A stretch of 64,000 bases of DNA from Rugosimonospora sp040255525 (GCA_040255525.1 JBDZVD010000018.1:12775-76774); one strand, 5' to 3'. Shown: positions 27,512 through 36,366, numbered from the stretch's first letter. The notes: generated by a model from the sequence alone, not told the origin. Program-made: numbers and translations.

Positions 27512-27622
27512 ATGGACGAAACGCCGGTTCTCGAGCAGGAGGAGACCACGCCGGAGCAGCTTGACGTCGTCGAAGAGGCCCTCGCCTACGACATCATGCT
27601 GATGCAGATGGACGCCTACTGA
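27512..27622 (+). CDS. Candidate RiPP precursor peptide, 36 residues
   Basis: A 36-residue peptide. Residues 1-22 form an acidic leader-like part (MDETPVLEQEETTPEQLDVV then EE), net charge about -9. The last 14 residues are ALAYDIMLMQMDAY: hydrophobic, with three Met (29, 31, 33), two Tyr (26, 36), no Cys, Ser or Thr. The lack of Cys/Ser/Thr in the core rules out lanthionine or azoline chemistry there and favours radical or oxidative modification of Met, Tyr, Ala, Ile or Leu. It opens a rightward operon of eight modification, peptidase and export genes, and has an extended Shine-Dalgarno. No known precursor family was recognised; the role is inferred from size, position and translation signal. 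Confidence 0.72.
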   Translation: MDETPVLEQEETTPEQLDVVEEALAYDIMLMQMDAY

Positions 27623-27643
27623 GCCGTCCGCTGATCCGTGCGG

Positions 27644-27680
27644 GTCGCGGCGTCGGCGCCACTACCGCCGGCGCCGCGAC
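27644..27680 (+). terminator. 15-bp-stem hairpin after the peptide gene
   Basis: GTCGCGGCGTCGGCG (27644-27658) pairs with CGCCGGCGCCGCGAC (27666-27680) along all 15 positions, one of them a G-U pair in RNA, around a 7-base loop. It lies 21 bp after the peptide stop and 98 bp before the dehydrogenase gene. No T-tract follows. It probably acts as a partial terminator or a 3' stabiliser, giving more peptide mRNA than enzyme mRNA. Confidence 0.65.
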
Positions 27681-27778
27681 ATCCGCACCCGGTGCACCGT
27701 GCGAGCCTTCGGCGTGCTTAAGCCGACCTTCGACGTGCCAGCCTTCGGCACAGCCCGGCCAACCCAGTTCGGAGTGAC

Positions 27779-28918
27779 ATGAAGCTTACGTTGAACGCCG
27801 CCGTGCGGCTCGCGCCGCCGTCGGCGGTGTGTGACCACTGGGTCGCCGAGCATCTGCTGGCGCGACGCCGCTACCGGTTGTCGGCCGACGCCGCGGCACT
27901 GCTGGTGGCGGCGGCCGTGCCGGTCGATCGAGACGAACTCGCCGAGCGGGTCGCGGGGCACGACGGCCGGGGTCGTACGCCGGGATTCTGGGCAGGGCTG
28001 GCCGACTCGCTGCAGCGCAGCGGGCTGATCGTCGAGCCCACCGAGAACGAGGACGATCCGCGGGTCGCGTGGTTCGTCCGGCTGCGCGAGGAGTGGAGCC
28101 GGCGCGGCTGGCACGAGGCGGCCGAATACCACGCCCTCACCTACGACTACCCTTGCCTGGACTATTCGGAGGCGGCCAGGGCGATCGCAACCGACCAGCA
28201 GCTGATGCGGCTGTTCCAGAGCCGCGAACCCGACGCCGACCGGGTCAAGCTCGACTACGCGCAGCAGCCCGGCGTCGACCTGGTGGAGCCGTCCGCCGAC
28301 CTGCCCACCGGTGACCTCAGCACGTTGTGGGACGACACGCCCGGCACCGCGCGGCTGGACGCCGATGCGCTGGCGGCGATTCTGTCGCTGACGTTTGGCC
28401 AGACCTCCGAACGTCATCCCCGCACCGACGCGGCTCCCTTGCTTCGTCGCAGCAGTCCGTCCGGTGGCGCACGGCACCCGTCCGAGGGCTACGTGGTGGT
28501 CCGTGACGTGCCCGGCCTCGAACCTGGCTGGTACCACGTCACGATGAGGCCGTTCAGCCTGCGCCGGCTGGACGGGCCCGACGTCGACGAGCCGACCCTG
28601 GTCGCCACGTTCCGGGAGACGACCCGCCGGTTCCCGTTCCCGCTGCGCGCGCTGGTCGTGCTGACCAGCATGTTCGAGCGCAACATGTACCGATACCGGG
28701 AGCCACGCACGTTCCGTACCGTGCACATGGACGCCGGGCACCTGGCGGCGACCTTGCGGATGTCCGCCCGCGCGCTGGGTGTCACGGCCCGGCTGTTCTA
28801 CAGCGACGAGGCCGCGCGGGTGGAGCGCGCGTTCGGCCTGGACGGCATGCGCGAGGGCTACATGCTCACCGTCGCGTTTGGGGACGGTTCGGGGGCGAGC
28901 TGTGCCGGCCGGGAGTGA
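27779..28918 (+). CDS. SagB/ThcOx-type FMN-dependent dehydrogenase 1
   Basis: A 379-residue protein with a nitroreductase-fold C-terminal domain (from about residue 190). RRSSPSGGARHPSEGYVVV is the FMN-phosphate-binding motif of SagB-type oxidases, and FRTVHMDAGHLAATLRMSAR matches their LEAGH-type helix. The N-terminal 180 residues resemble the peptide-recognition part of ThcOx. SagB enzymes normally oxidise azolines to azoles, but no YcaO cyclodehydratase is encoded here, so another dehydrogenation of the peptide is likely. GGAG lies four bases before the ATG. It is the first enzyme gene after the hairpin, and its end overlaps the next start. Confidence 0.85.
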   Translation: MKLTLNAAVRLAPPSAVCDHWVAEHLLARRRYRLSADAAALLVAAAVPVDRDELAERVAGHDGRGRTPGFWAGLADSLQRSGLIVEPTENEDDPRVAWFVRLREEWSRRGWHEAAEYHALTYDYPCLDYSEAARAIATDQQLMRLFQSREPDADRVKLDYAQQPGVDLVEPSADLPTGDLSTLWDDTPGTARLDADALAAILSLTFGQTSERHPRTDAAPLLRRSSPSGGARHPSEGYVVVRDVPGLEPGWYHVTMRPFSLRRLDGPDVDEPTLVATFRETTRRFPFPLRALVVLTSMFERNMYRYREPRTFRTVHMDAGHLAATLRMSARALGVTARLFYSDEAARVERAFGLDGMREGYMLTVAFGDGSGASCAGRE

Positions 28919-30155
28919 CTTCGCGCGGCGCTACACGCGCCTTGATCCGCGTGGGTGTTTCCCGCGGCTCGCCGACGCGCCCGGTATCGATGCCAACCGG
29001 ATGGCGCTGTACTGGCGGCCGCTCATCGACCTGACCCCGACCCGGCGGGCGCCGATGCGCCTGGCGATGACCGGGCCGGTCGCCGACTGGATCGCCGAAG
29101 CGCGGCCGGGCCGGGTGTCGTGGTTCTCCCGTATCGGGGTGAACGGGCTGCGCAGCCAGGTGGTACGGCACGCCGGTCTGGACGGGTACGACGCGCGGGA
29201 GCCGGGCGCGCTGGACAGCCAGCTGCGCACGCCGGCCTGGCAGCGGCTGGTGGACGCGCTGGATGGGTTCGTCGGGCTCGATCCGTACACCAAGGCGCTG
29301 GTTGTGTTCCACCTGGCCCAGCTGACCTTCCACTACTACGCCCGGCGGCTGACCGGGGGGCTGGTGTGGCCGACCGGCGAACCGGGCCACGACCACTACG
29401 CCTACCAGGTGGCGCGGGTGCACGTACGGCTGCCGGATCACGGTGCCGAGGCGATGCCGGTACTTGAGGTGCTGACCGCCAACCGGCATGATCCGGGCCT
29501 GGCGGTGCTAGCCGCCGCCCAGGGCGTTGGTCAGGCGATCCGCAGCCTGCAGGACGTCGCGCTGGCACAACGGTTCGAGCGGGCCGGGCAGGCTGCCAGC
29601 GCCGCCGCTACCGGTTGGCACGGGCACCTCGCCCGTAGCCGTTTGCACCGGGCGGTGGCCCTGCTGCGCATCGCCCAGCGCCAGCCGGTCGGCATGCGCG
29701 AACAGCTGCGCCTGGCGTGGGAACAGCACGAGGCGACGGCCTCTACGGCACCCGCCGACGCCGTGAGTGCTTCGATCGTGGTGGAGAACCGGCGCATCCT
29801 GATCGAGTCGGAGATCAAGTCGACGTTCCGGGTGGATGAGGACGAGACGCATCTCAGGCTGCGTGCCTGGGCCGAGGAGTTGGAGCGCATCGACCCGTAC
29901 TGCGTGGAGGCGCTGCTGGTGGCGGGTGACGGGCATGCCGTGGCGGGAGACTGGGCCACCGCGGCACGGCTGTACACCCGGGCCGGGGAGCTGGGTACCG
30001 GTGCCGGCGCGACCGGCTGGTTCCGGGCCGCACAGTGCTACGACCGCATCGGCGACCACGACGCCGCGGTCGACGCGATGGGCCGCTGCCTGGAACTCGA
30101 CACGACAGCGCGGGAACCGCGCGAGTACCTGCTCGCGGCGGGGGCGGCCGCGTGA
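28902..30155 (+). CDS. TPR-containing protein A (paralogue of 34525 gene)
   Basis: A 417-residue soluble protein from GTG 28902, overlapping the dehydrogenase by 17 bp. The N-terminal domain (YTRLDPRGCFPRL, ANRMALYWRPLIDLTP, SWFSRIGVNGLRSQVVRHAG) is closely matched by the second paralogue in the operon; the family is not recognised. The C-terminal 90 residues form TPR-like helices (WATAARLYTRAGELGTGAGA, FRAAQCYDRIGDHDAAVDAM, GRCLELD). TPR proteins scaffold protein-protein contacts, so A may bind the precursor or one of the dehydrogenases. Its position directly behind dehydrogenase 1 suggests a dedicated pair. Confidence 0.75.
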   Translation: MPAGSDFARRYTRLDPRGCFPRLADAPGIDANRMALYWRPLIDLTPTRRAPMRLAMTGPVADWIAEARPGRVSWFSRIGVNGLRSQVVRHAGLDGYDAREPGALDSQLRTPAWQRLVDALDGFVGLDPYTKALVVFHLAQLTFHYYARRLTGGLVWPTGEPGHDHYAYQVARVHVRLPDHGAEAMPVLEVLTANRHDPGLAVLAAAQGVGQAIRSLQDVALAQRFERAGQAASAAATGWHGHLARSRLHRAVALLRIAQRQPVGMREQLRLAWEQHEATASTAPADAVSASIVVENRRILIESEIKSTFRVDEDETHLRLRAWAEELERIDPYCVEALLVAGDGHAVAGDWATAARLYTRAGELGTGAGATGWFRAAQCYDRIGDHDAAVDAMGRCLELDTTAREPREYLLAAGAAA

Positions 30156-31591
30156 ACGACGATCGGTCGGCCGCGCGGGCGATCCTGGGGCTGGGCACGC
30201 CGATGCTCGTCGGCGCGATCGCGGCCACCATGTCAGGGGTCATCGACATCGCCATGATCGGTCACTACGGTGCGGCCGATGTCGTGGCGGTCGCGAGCGC
30301 CAGCGCGGTGTTCGACATCTTCGCGAACGTGGTGCTGGCCACGGTTGTCGGCCACCAGATCCTGTCAGCCCGGTTCGCCGGCGCCGAGCAGCCCGGCGGT
30401 ATCCGCGCATCGGCCCGCGCCACGGCCGCCTTCGGTGGCGTGGTCGCGGCGCTCAGCGGGCTGTTGTGCGCGCTGCTGGGCGGGCCGCTGACCGGTCTGG
30501 TCGCGGGTGCCGCGCCGCACTCGGCCCACATCGGCGCCGGGTTCCTGCTCGCGATCAGCCCGACGCTGCTGTTGCTGATCCCGTTCAACCTGGGCACCGC
30601 CGTCATCAACGCGTACAAGCGACCCCGCTACTCGATGATCGCCGCGATCGTGGTGAATCTGGTCAACCTGCTACTCGACTGGCTGCTCATTTTCGGCGTC
30701 GGGCCGCTGCCCCGCCTGGGCGCGGTCGGCTCCGGCCTCGCGACGACCCTGTCCTGGGCGGTGGGCGTGGTCGTGGTCGCCGTCGTGGTCACCCGCCTGG
30801 GTCTGGTCGAGCGGATCCGCCAGGCGGCGCCGCCGCCCCGGGCTGACTTCGACACTTCGGCGCCCCGGCTGTCCTGGCCGGCGATCGTGTCCATGGCCCT
30901 GGACTACGCGAGCACCGCGGTGTTCTTCGCCGTTGTCGGCCGGGTGGGAGCCTCGGCGCTCGGAGGTGGGCGGATCGCGTTCCAGGTCATGATCGTCATG
31001 TACGGGGTGCTTGGCGCGTTCAGCTCAGGCGGGCGCGTACTCGTCGGCCGCGCGCTCGGGGCCCGCGACCTCACCCAGGCGCGGGCGCTGTGGCGGGCCG
31101 GCCAGCGCGTCCTGCTGGCCCTGGCCCTGCCGCTGGCCGTGCTCCTCGTCGCCTGGCCCAACACCGTGGGGCTGCTGTTCACCTCGTTCTCGCAGGTACG
31201 GCACGAAGCCGGGCTGGCGATCCGGGTCGTCGGGATCTGCCTGCTGCCAATGGCGTACACGCTCGGCAACGTGAGCACCCTGCGCGCTCTGGGCAAGACC
31301 CGCTGGGACATGTACGGCAACCTGCTGGCCTCCATCGCGGTGCAGGCGCCGATCGGCTGGCTGTGCGCGAGCGTGCTGCACCTCGGCATCGTCGGCGCGT
31401 TCGTCGGCGTCGCCGGGTACTGGCTGATCCGCGGCCTCGCCGTCGAACTCCTCGCCCGCAAGGCCATGCACGCCGCCCTACCGGGCCGGTCGCGGACGCC
31501 CGCCACCCCGGGCCGGTCGCAGACGCCCGCCGCAGCGCGCACGGCAGCCCACCCGAACGGCTCACCGATGGAAAGCGAGGCGCGCAGATGA
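30152..31591 (+). CDS. MATE-family exporter
   Basis: A 479-residue membrane protein with twelve predicted spans in the MATE/NorM pattern: ILGLGTPMLVGAIAATMSGV, IDIAMIGHYGAADVVAVASA and IPFNLGTAVINAYKRPRYSM are typical. MATE proteins are Na+- or H+-driven drug exporters, so this is a likely self-protection or product-export function. The GTG start overlaps the stop of TPR protein A (GTGA). The last 30 or so residues are low-complexity, with two near-identical copies of PGRSRTPA, which are cytoplasmic and probably unimportant. Confidence 0.88.
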   Translation: MNDDRSAARAILGLGTPMLVGAIAATMSGVIDIAMIGHYGAADVVAVASASAVFDIFANVVLATVVGHQILSARFAGAEQPGGIRASARATAAFGGVVAALSGLLCALLGGPLTGLVAGAAPHSAHIGAGFLLAISPTLLLLIPFNLGTAVINAYKRPRYSMIAAIVVNLVNLLLDWLLIFGVGPLPRLGAVGSGLATTLSWAVGVVVVAVVVTRLGLVERIRQAAPPPRADFDTSAPRLSWPAIVSMALDYASTAVFFAVVGRVGASALGGGRIAFQVMIVMYGVLGAFSSGGRVLVGRALGARDLTQARALWRAGQRVLLALALPLAVLLVAWPNTVGLLFTSFSQVRHEAGLAIRVVGICLLPMAYTLGNVSTLRALGKTRWDMYGNLLASIAVQAPIGWLCASVLHLGIVGAFVGVAGYWLIRGLAVELLARKAMHAALPGRSRTPATPGRSQTPAAARTAAHPNGSPMESEARR

Positions 31592-32670
31592 TCACCACGA
31601 CCACCCGCTGGCCGGTGGGTATGAGGATCCGACCGGCCGTGTCCCGCGACGCCACCCACGTCGAGGTGGCGGACACCGTCACCGGTCGGCGGTTCCGGTG
31701 GTCGCCCGACCAGCTGTCGGCCTTCATCCTGAGCCAGGCGGATCGGGACCGCGACACCGGCAGCAGCGGGGACGCCTGGCTGGCCGAGCTTGAGTCGGCG
31801 GCCGACCGGGCCGCGCTGGTCGAGGGCTGGCAGCACTGGCAGGAGCGCGGCTGGTACCCGTCCGACCAGTACTACGTGGCGTCGCGTGGCTGTTCCTTCG
31901 CCGACGTCCACGACCCGGATCGGGCGATCCGATCGCGGGTACTCAACGAGTACTTGACCACCGGCGGCCCACCGGTGGAGGAGGCAGTGCCGGACGGTCC
32001 GCGCGTCGAGTTACCCGAACCGCTGCGGCCCCCGGCGCGGTCGCTCGCCCAGCTGCTGGTCACCCGGCGCTCCGGCCGGGCGTTCGTCCCGACACCGGTG
32101 CCCGCGGCGTGGCTGTCCGGGCTGCTGTCGTACGGGCTGGCCCAGATCCGCCGCCGTCGGGAGGCCACGGACCGAGCCGAGCCGCTGTCCTACCTCAATA
32201 GCTTCGGCTCGGCCTGGGACTTCTACGTGTGTGCCTTCGCCGTTGACGGAGTTCCCCCTGGGGCCTACCGGTACGACCTGCGAGCGCACCGGCTGATCGC
32301 GGTGCACCCCGGCGACCACCGGGAGGAGATGGCGCGGATCCTGCAGGGCATGTGGTCTCCACGCAGCGCCGCGTGGACCCTCGGCCTCGTCGCCGACTTC
32401 CCCCGCTACCAGTGGCGTTACCGGCACGAGCACGGCTTGCGCCGGCTGTACCTGGAGTCCGGCATCATCGCTCAGGAACTCACCATGGTCGCCGGCGCGT
32501 ACGGGCTGAGCACCCTGGTCACCCCGGCCCAGCAGGACACCCCGTACCTGGAGCTGCATGGGCTGCGCAATGACCGCTACGCACCGGTGTACACGCTGAC
32601 CATGGGCCGCAATCGCGGCGCCGAGGGTACCGACTTCACTGTCGGCATCGGACCGGACGACCCGTCATGA
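31588..32670 (+). CDS. SagB/ThcOx-type FMN-dependent dehydrogenase 2
   Basis: A 360-residue nitroreductase-fold protein. The C-terminal domain starts at LAQLLVTRRSGRAFVPTPVP, with an FMN-site segment LSYLNSFGSAWDFYVCAFAV, and has LYLESGIIAQELTMVAGAYG where SagB proteins usually have LEAGH; the His is replaced by Ile. The N-terminal 130 residues (HVEVADTVTGRRFRWSPDQL) look like a winged-helix peptide-recognition part. The ATG overlaps the MATE stop (ATGA). It differs clearly from dehydrogenase 1, so the two probably act on different sites or as a heterodimer. Confidence 0.8.
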   Translation: MITTTTRWPVGMRIRPAVSRDATHVEVADTVTGRRFRWSPDQLSAFILSQADRDRDTGSSGDAWLAELESAADRAALVEGWQHWQERGWYPSDQYYVASRGCSFADVHDPDRAIRSRVLNEYLTTGGPPVEEAVPDGPRVELPEPLRPPARSLAQLLVTRRSGRAFVPTPVPAAWLSGLLSYGLAQIRRRREATDRAEPLSYLNSFGSAWDFYVCAFAVDGVPPGAYRYDLRAHRLIAVHPGDHREEMARILQGMWSPRSAAWTLGLVADFPRYQWRYRHEHGLRRLYLESGIIAQELTMVAGAYGLSTLVTPAQQDTPYLELHGLRNDRYAPVYTLTMGRNRGAEGTDFTVGIGPDDPS

Positions 32671-34541
32671 GCGTGCTGGCCGCGCTGACGCCGGACGCGC
32701 TGCGATCGGCCCTGCTCAGCACGCAGCGGCACCACTCGCTGCGGCTGTCACCGGATGGCCGGCGGATCGCGTTCGTGCGGACGATCGACCACGGTCCCGA
32801 GCTGTGGGTCCACGAGTCCGACGGCGCACAGCGGTGCCTGGTCGTCCACCCCGGCGAGACGCTCAGCGACCTGCGCTGGAGCCCCGACAGCGCGGTCCTG
32901 CTGTACCGGCACGCCGAGCACGGACGCGAGGCATGGCGGCTGGCCGGAGTACGGATGCCCGAGGGCAGCCCGGTCCAGGTCGCGCACGATGCGCCGGTCA
33001 CCGAGTACTGGCTTCCCACCGACTGGCACACGCGGGCGGTGGTGTACGCGGCGCGGATCGGTCAGCCGGGCCGCGCGGAACTGTTCCGCGTCGATCTGGA
33101 CAGCCCGGCCGCCGTGCCCGTGCGGCTGGCGGCGAATCCCGGATTCCACCGGCTGCTGATCGACGGCCTGCTCCGCCCGCGCGGCGGCATCCGGCTGACC
33201 GCCGACGGCTCGGCCGACGTGCTGCTCGGCGACGACCTGGCCGGTGCGCGCCCGGTGCTGCGGCTCGACCCTGACGCCTTGGCCGACTTCGCGGCGCTGC
33301 GGTTCAGCCGGGACGGCAGCCGCCTGTTCCTGATCACCAGTGCCGGGGCCGACACCCGGCGCCTCGTGGCGCTGAGCGCCGACGGCACGCTGACCACCGT
33401 GTTCGCGCATCCGGAACTGGACCTCGAGAGCTACCCGGTCGCGCCCGACGGCGTGTGGTTCGACCCGGTCACTGGCGAGCCGGACCTGTGCGCGGTGATG
33501 GACCAGCGGCTGCGCTATCACGTGGTGACCGGTGTGGCCGGGCCACCGGCCGGGGCGAGGGCCCATCTTCTCGGCACGCCGGAGCATTCGCGGGTCGTGG
33601 TCGACCGCAGCGCCGATGACCGCACCTGGCTCGTGGCCGAGGTGCACGACCGGGGGCCGCTGCGGTACGCGCGGGTCGATCCGGGTACCGGCACCGACGA
33701 ACCGGTGATGGTCAACCGGCCGGAGCTGGTGGGTACCGAACTGCCCGCACTGGATGACTTCTGCTTCACCGCCGGCGACGGGCTACCCATCACCGGGTAC
33801 GCGATGCGCCCGCCGCACGGGGCCGCGCCGTACCCGACCGTGGTGCTCGTCCACGGCGGCCCGGCCGGCCGGGACAGCTGGCGATTCCACGCCGAGGCGC
33901 ACTACCTGGCCACCCTCGGGTACCTGTCGCTGCACGTCAACTACCGCGGTTCGCGCGGTTTCGGTGCCGCGTTCCGCCACGCCGGCGACGGTGAGTGGGG
34001 CGGACGGATGCAGCAGGACCTCTACGACGCGCTCACCCACGGCGTCGACGGGAGCCTGGTCGATCCGAGGCGCGTCGTGTTCATGGGGGCCTCCTACGGC
34101 GGGTACGCCTCGCTGCTGGCCGCGTGCGCCCGGCCCGACCTGGCGCGGGGCGCGATCGCGATCAGTCCGCCGTGCGACCTCGTCGCGTTCGCCACCGCGC
34201 CGCCCCGGTACTGGCAGCCGCTGGCCGGCTCGCTGCTGCGCCAGATCCGGCGCCGTCCGGACGGGCGGGTCGTCGAAGCCGAGGAGCTGGCCGCCCGTTC
34301 GCCCGCGCACGTGGTGAGCTCGTCATGCGCCCCGCTGCTCATCGCACACGGACGGCGCGATCCTCGGGTACCGGTGGCCGACGTCGACACGTTCGTCGAG
34401 CGGGCCACCACGCTCGGGGTGCCTGTGCGCTACCTGTGCTTCGCCGACGAGGGGCACCACGTCAAGGCCAACCACAACCGGGCGACCCTGTTCGGCGAGA
34501 TCCGGAGCTTCCTGGAGGCGATCCGTGACGGCGACCGTTGA
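32667..34541 (+). CDS. S9-family serine peptidase (prolyl oligopeptidase type)
   Basis: A 624-residue cytoplasmic peptidase: N-terminal beta-propeller (LRLSPDGRRIAFVRT; LRWSPDSAVLLYRH) and a C-terminal alpha/beta hydrolase. The nucleophile is S476 in GASYGGYASL, with His at 597 in DEGHHVKAN and Asp in GRRDPRVPVADVD. The propeller limits such enzymes to short peptides, which suits removal of the leader or trimming of a 36-residue precursor. It could also give resistance by degrading the product. The start overlaps the previous stop (ATGA). Confidence 0.88.
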   Translation: MSVLAALTPDALRSALLSTQRHHSLRLSPDGRRIAFVRTIDHGPELWVHESDGAQRCLVVHPGETLSDLRWSPDSAVLLYRHAEHGREAWRLAGVRMPEGSPVQVAHDAPVTEYWLPTDWHTRAVVYAARIGQPGRAELFRVDLDSPAAVPVRLAANPGFHRLLIDGLLRPRGGIRLTADGSADVLLGDDLAGARPVLRLDPDALADFAALRFSRDGSRLFLITSAGADTRRLVALSADGTLTTVFAHPELDLESYPVAPDGVWFDPVTGEPDLCAVMDQRLRYHVVTGVAGPPAGARAHLLGTPEHSRVVVDRSADDRTWLVAEVHDRGPLRYARVDPGTGTDEPVMVNRPELVGTELPALDDFCFTAGDGLPITGYAMRPPHGAAPYPTVVLVHGGPAGRDSWRFHAEAHYLATLGYLSLHVNYRGSRGFGAAFRHAGDGEWGGRMQQDLYDALTHGVDGSLVDPRRVVFMGASYGGYASLLAACARPDLARGAIAISPPCDLVAFATAPPRYWQPLAGSLLRQIRRRPDGRVVEAEELAARSPAHVVSSSCAPLLIAHGRRDPRVPVADVDTFVERATTLGVPVRYLCFADEGHHVKANHNRATLFGEIRSFLEAIRDGDR

Positions 34542-35766
34542 GCTGCTGCGCCAGTACACCCGGGACGACCCGCGCGGGCGGTTTCCGCGCCGCATCGGCG
34601 CACCCGCGATCGAGTGCAACCGGTTGGCCATGGTCTGGCGGCCACTCATCGACATGACGCACACCGACGCCGCCCCGATCAGCCTGCGGATGATCCGGTC
34701 GGTGTCGGCGTGGATCGCCGCGGCCGAGCCTGGTCGCATCTCGTGGTTCTCCCGGATGTCGGTACCGGGGCTGCGCCGCCAGGTGGTACGCCATGCCGGG
34801 CTGGACGACTACGACGTAACAAGACCGGCCGACCTGCCGCCGGTGTTGCGTACCCCCGCGTGGCAGCGCCTGGTCGACGCGGTCGACGGGTTCGGCGCGC
34901 TCGACGGCTACACCCAGGCGCTGGTCGTGTTCCAGTTGGCGCAGCTGACCCTCAACCGGTTCGCGCTGGTACTCACCGGCGGCCTCGTCGCCGCGACCGG
35001 CGAGCGCGGCAGCGACCAGTGCGCGTACGAGACCGCCCGGGTGGCCGCCCGCCTACCCGGGCAGGCCGCGGCGGCGCTACCGGTGTTCGAGGCACTGGCG
35101 ACCGGCCCGGATTCGGTCCTCGCGTATCATGCGTGCTTCCAGGGCATCGCCCACGCGCTGCGCGGCGCCGACGACCTCGGACGGGCCGAACGGTTCGCGG
35201 GGCAGGCGGCCACTCTGCCGCCGCTGGGTGACGACTGGGAGGCGCACCTGACGCACAGCCGTTTCCACCGTGCGCTGGTTCGCCTGTGTACCGCGCAGGG
35301 CCGGACGGCCCAGGTCCGGGCGGAGCTGGACGCCGCCTGGCGCCGGCAGGGCCAGATGGACGCGGCCGGCCCGACCGGCGACGAGAACTTCCTCATGATC
35401 AGCGACGAGAACCGGCGGGACCTGCTGGAGCTGGAGATCGAGTCGGCGCGGACGGTGGCGCCGGCCGCCCCACCGCGACTACGCGACTGGGCGGCCGAAC
35501 TGATCCGGCTGGATCCCCGCGCTGTCGAGGCGCGGCTGTTCATCGGCGACGCGTACATGCTGGCCGGTGACCACGCCGACGCGGCGCGCTGGTACGCCCG
35601 TGCGGGCGAACTGGGTACCAGCGCCGGCGCGATCGGCTGGTTCCGCGCCGGGCAGTGCTACGACCGCATCGGCGACGTGGACGCCGCGGTCGCCGCCATG
35701 GGGCGCTGCCTAGAACTGGACACCACCGCGATCGAACCCCGGCAGTACCTGGCAGAAAGAGGCTGA
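34525..35766 (+). CDS. TPR-containing protein B (paralogue of 28902 gene)
   Basis: A 413-residue protein alignable with TPR protein A over its whole length: YTRDDPRGRFPRRIG, CNRLAMVWRPLIDM, SWFSRMSVPGLRRQVVRHAG, and the C-terminal GELGTSAGAIGWFRAGQCYD, AAVAAMGRCLELDTTA. The paralogues probably arose by duplication inside the operon. Each is close to a different SagB-type dehydrogenase (A behind 1, B one gene behind 2), suggesting matching partners. The GTG with GGAGGCG upstream overlaps the peptidase gene by 17 bp, the same overlap length as between dehydrogenase 1 and protein A. Confidence 0.75.
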   Translation: MTATVELLRQYTRDDPRGRFPRRIGAPAIECNRLAMVWRPLIDMTHTDAAPISLRMIRSVSAWIAAAEPGRISWFSRMSVPGLRRQVVRHAGLDDYDVTRPADLPPVLRTPAWQRLVDAVDGFGALDGYTQALVVFQLAQLTLNRFALVLTGGLVAATGERGSDQCAYETARVAARLPGQAAAALPVFEALATGPDSVLAYHACFQGIAHALRGADDLGRAERFAGQAATLPPLGDDWEAHLTHSRFHRALVRLCTAQGRTAQVRAELDAAWRRQGQMDAAGPTGDENFLMISDENRRDLLELEIESARTVAPAAPPRLRDWAAELIRLDPRAVEARLFIGDAYMLAGDHADAARWYARAGELGTSAGAIGWFRAGQCYDRIGDVDAAVAAMGRCLELDTTAIEPRQYLAERG

Positions 35767-35767
35767 T

Positions 35768-36352
35768 GTGAGCGTACCCACCACCCGGATCCCCGAAGCG
35801 GCCGCACGGGCGCAACGGGTCGCCGACCGCGCCGGGTTCCAGCTGTCCTCCGACGTCCACACCGGGTCGCTGCTGCGCACCCTTGCCGCCACGAAGCCCG
35901 GCGGGCGGCTGCTGGAGGTCGGCACCGGCGTCGGCGTCGGCGCCGCGTACCTGCTGTCCGGCATGGACTCCACCGCTCACCTGACCACTCTTGAGCGCGG
36001 CCCGGCCCTGGCCAACGCGGCTCGGACCCTGCTCGCCGGAGACCCCCGGGTGGAGGTGATCACCACGGACGCGGTCGAGTGGCTCACGGCATACGACGGG
36101 GCACCCTTCGACCTGGTGTTCGTCGACACCACCACCGCCAAGTTCGAGCGCCGCGACCTGCTGTTCGCGCACATGGCCAAGGGCGCGCTGTTCATCGCCG
36201 ACGACCTGCTGCCGCAGGAAAAGTGGACCCAGGCGCACGGCCCGCGCGTGGCCCGCTTCCGCAGCGAGATCGTCGCCGAGCCGCAGCTTCTCGCCACGCT
36301 CGTGGACTGGGGCTCCGGCCTGGTGATCGGCGCCTACCGCGACGCACGGTAG
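35768..36352 (+). CDS. SAM-dependent O-methyltransferase-like protein
   Basis: A 194-residue class I methyltransferase. The SAM-binding motif I is LLEVGTGVGVGAAYLLSG, followed by the acidic loop HLTTLERG and VEVITTDAVEWL. DLVFVDTTTAKFERRD and LFIADDLLPQEKW resemble the metal-binding parts of O-methyltransferase 3 (catechol/caffeoyl-CoA type), so O-methylation of a phenol or carboxylate, for example a core Tyr or the C-terminus, is possible. GTG start one base after the previous stop. Confidence 0.8.
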   Translation: MSVPTTRIPEAAARAQRVADRAGFQLSSDVHTGSLLRTLAATKPGGRLLEVGTGVGVGAAYLLSGMDSTAHLTTLERGPALANAARTLLAGDPRVEVITTDAVEWLTAYDGAPFDLVFVDTTTAKFERRDLLFAHMAKGALFIADDLLPQEKWTQAHGPRVARFRSEIVAEPQLLATLVDWGSGLVIGAYRDAR

Positions 36353-36366
36353 ACCGGGTGCGCGTG

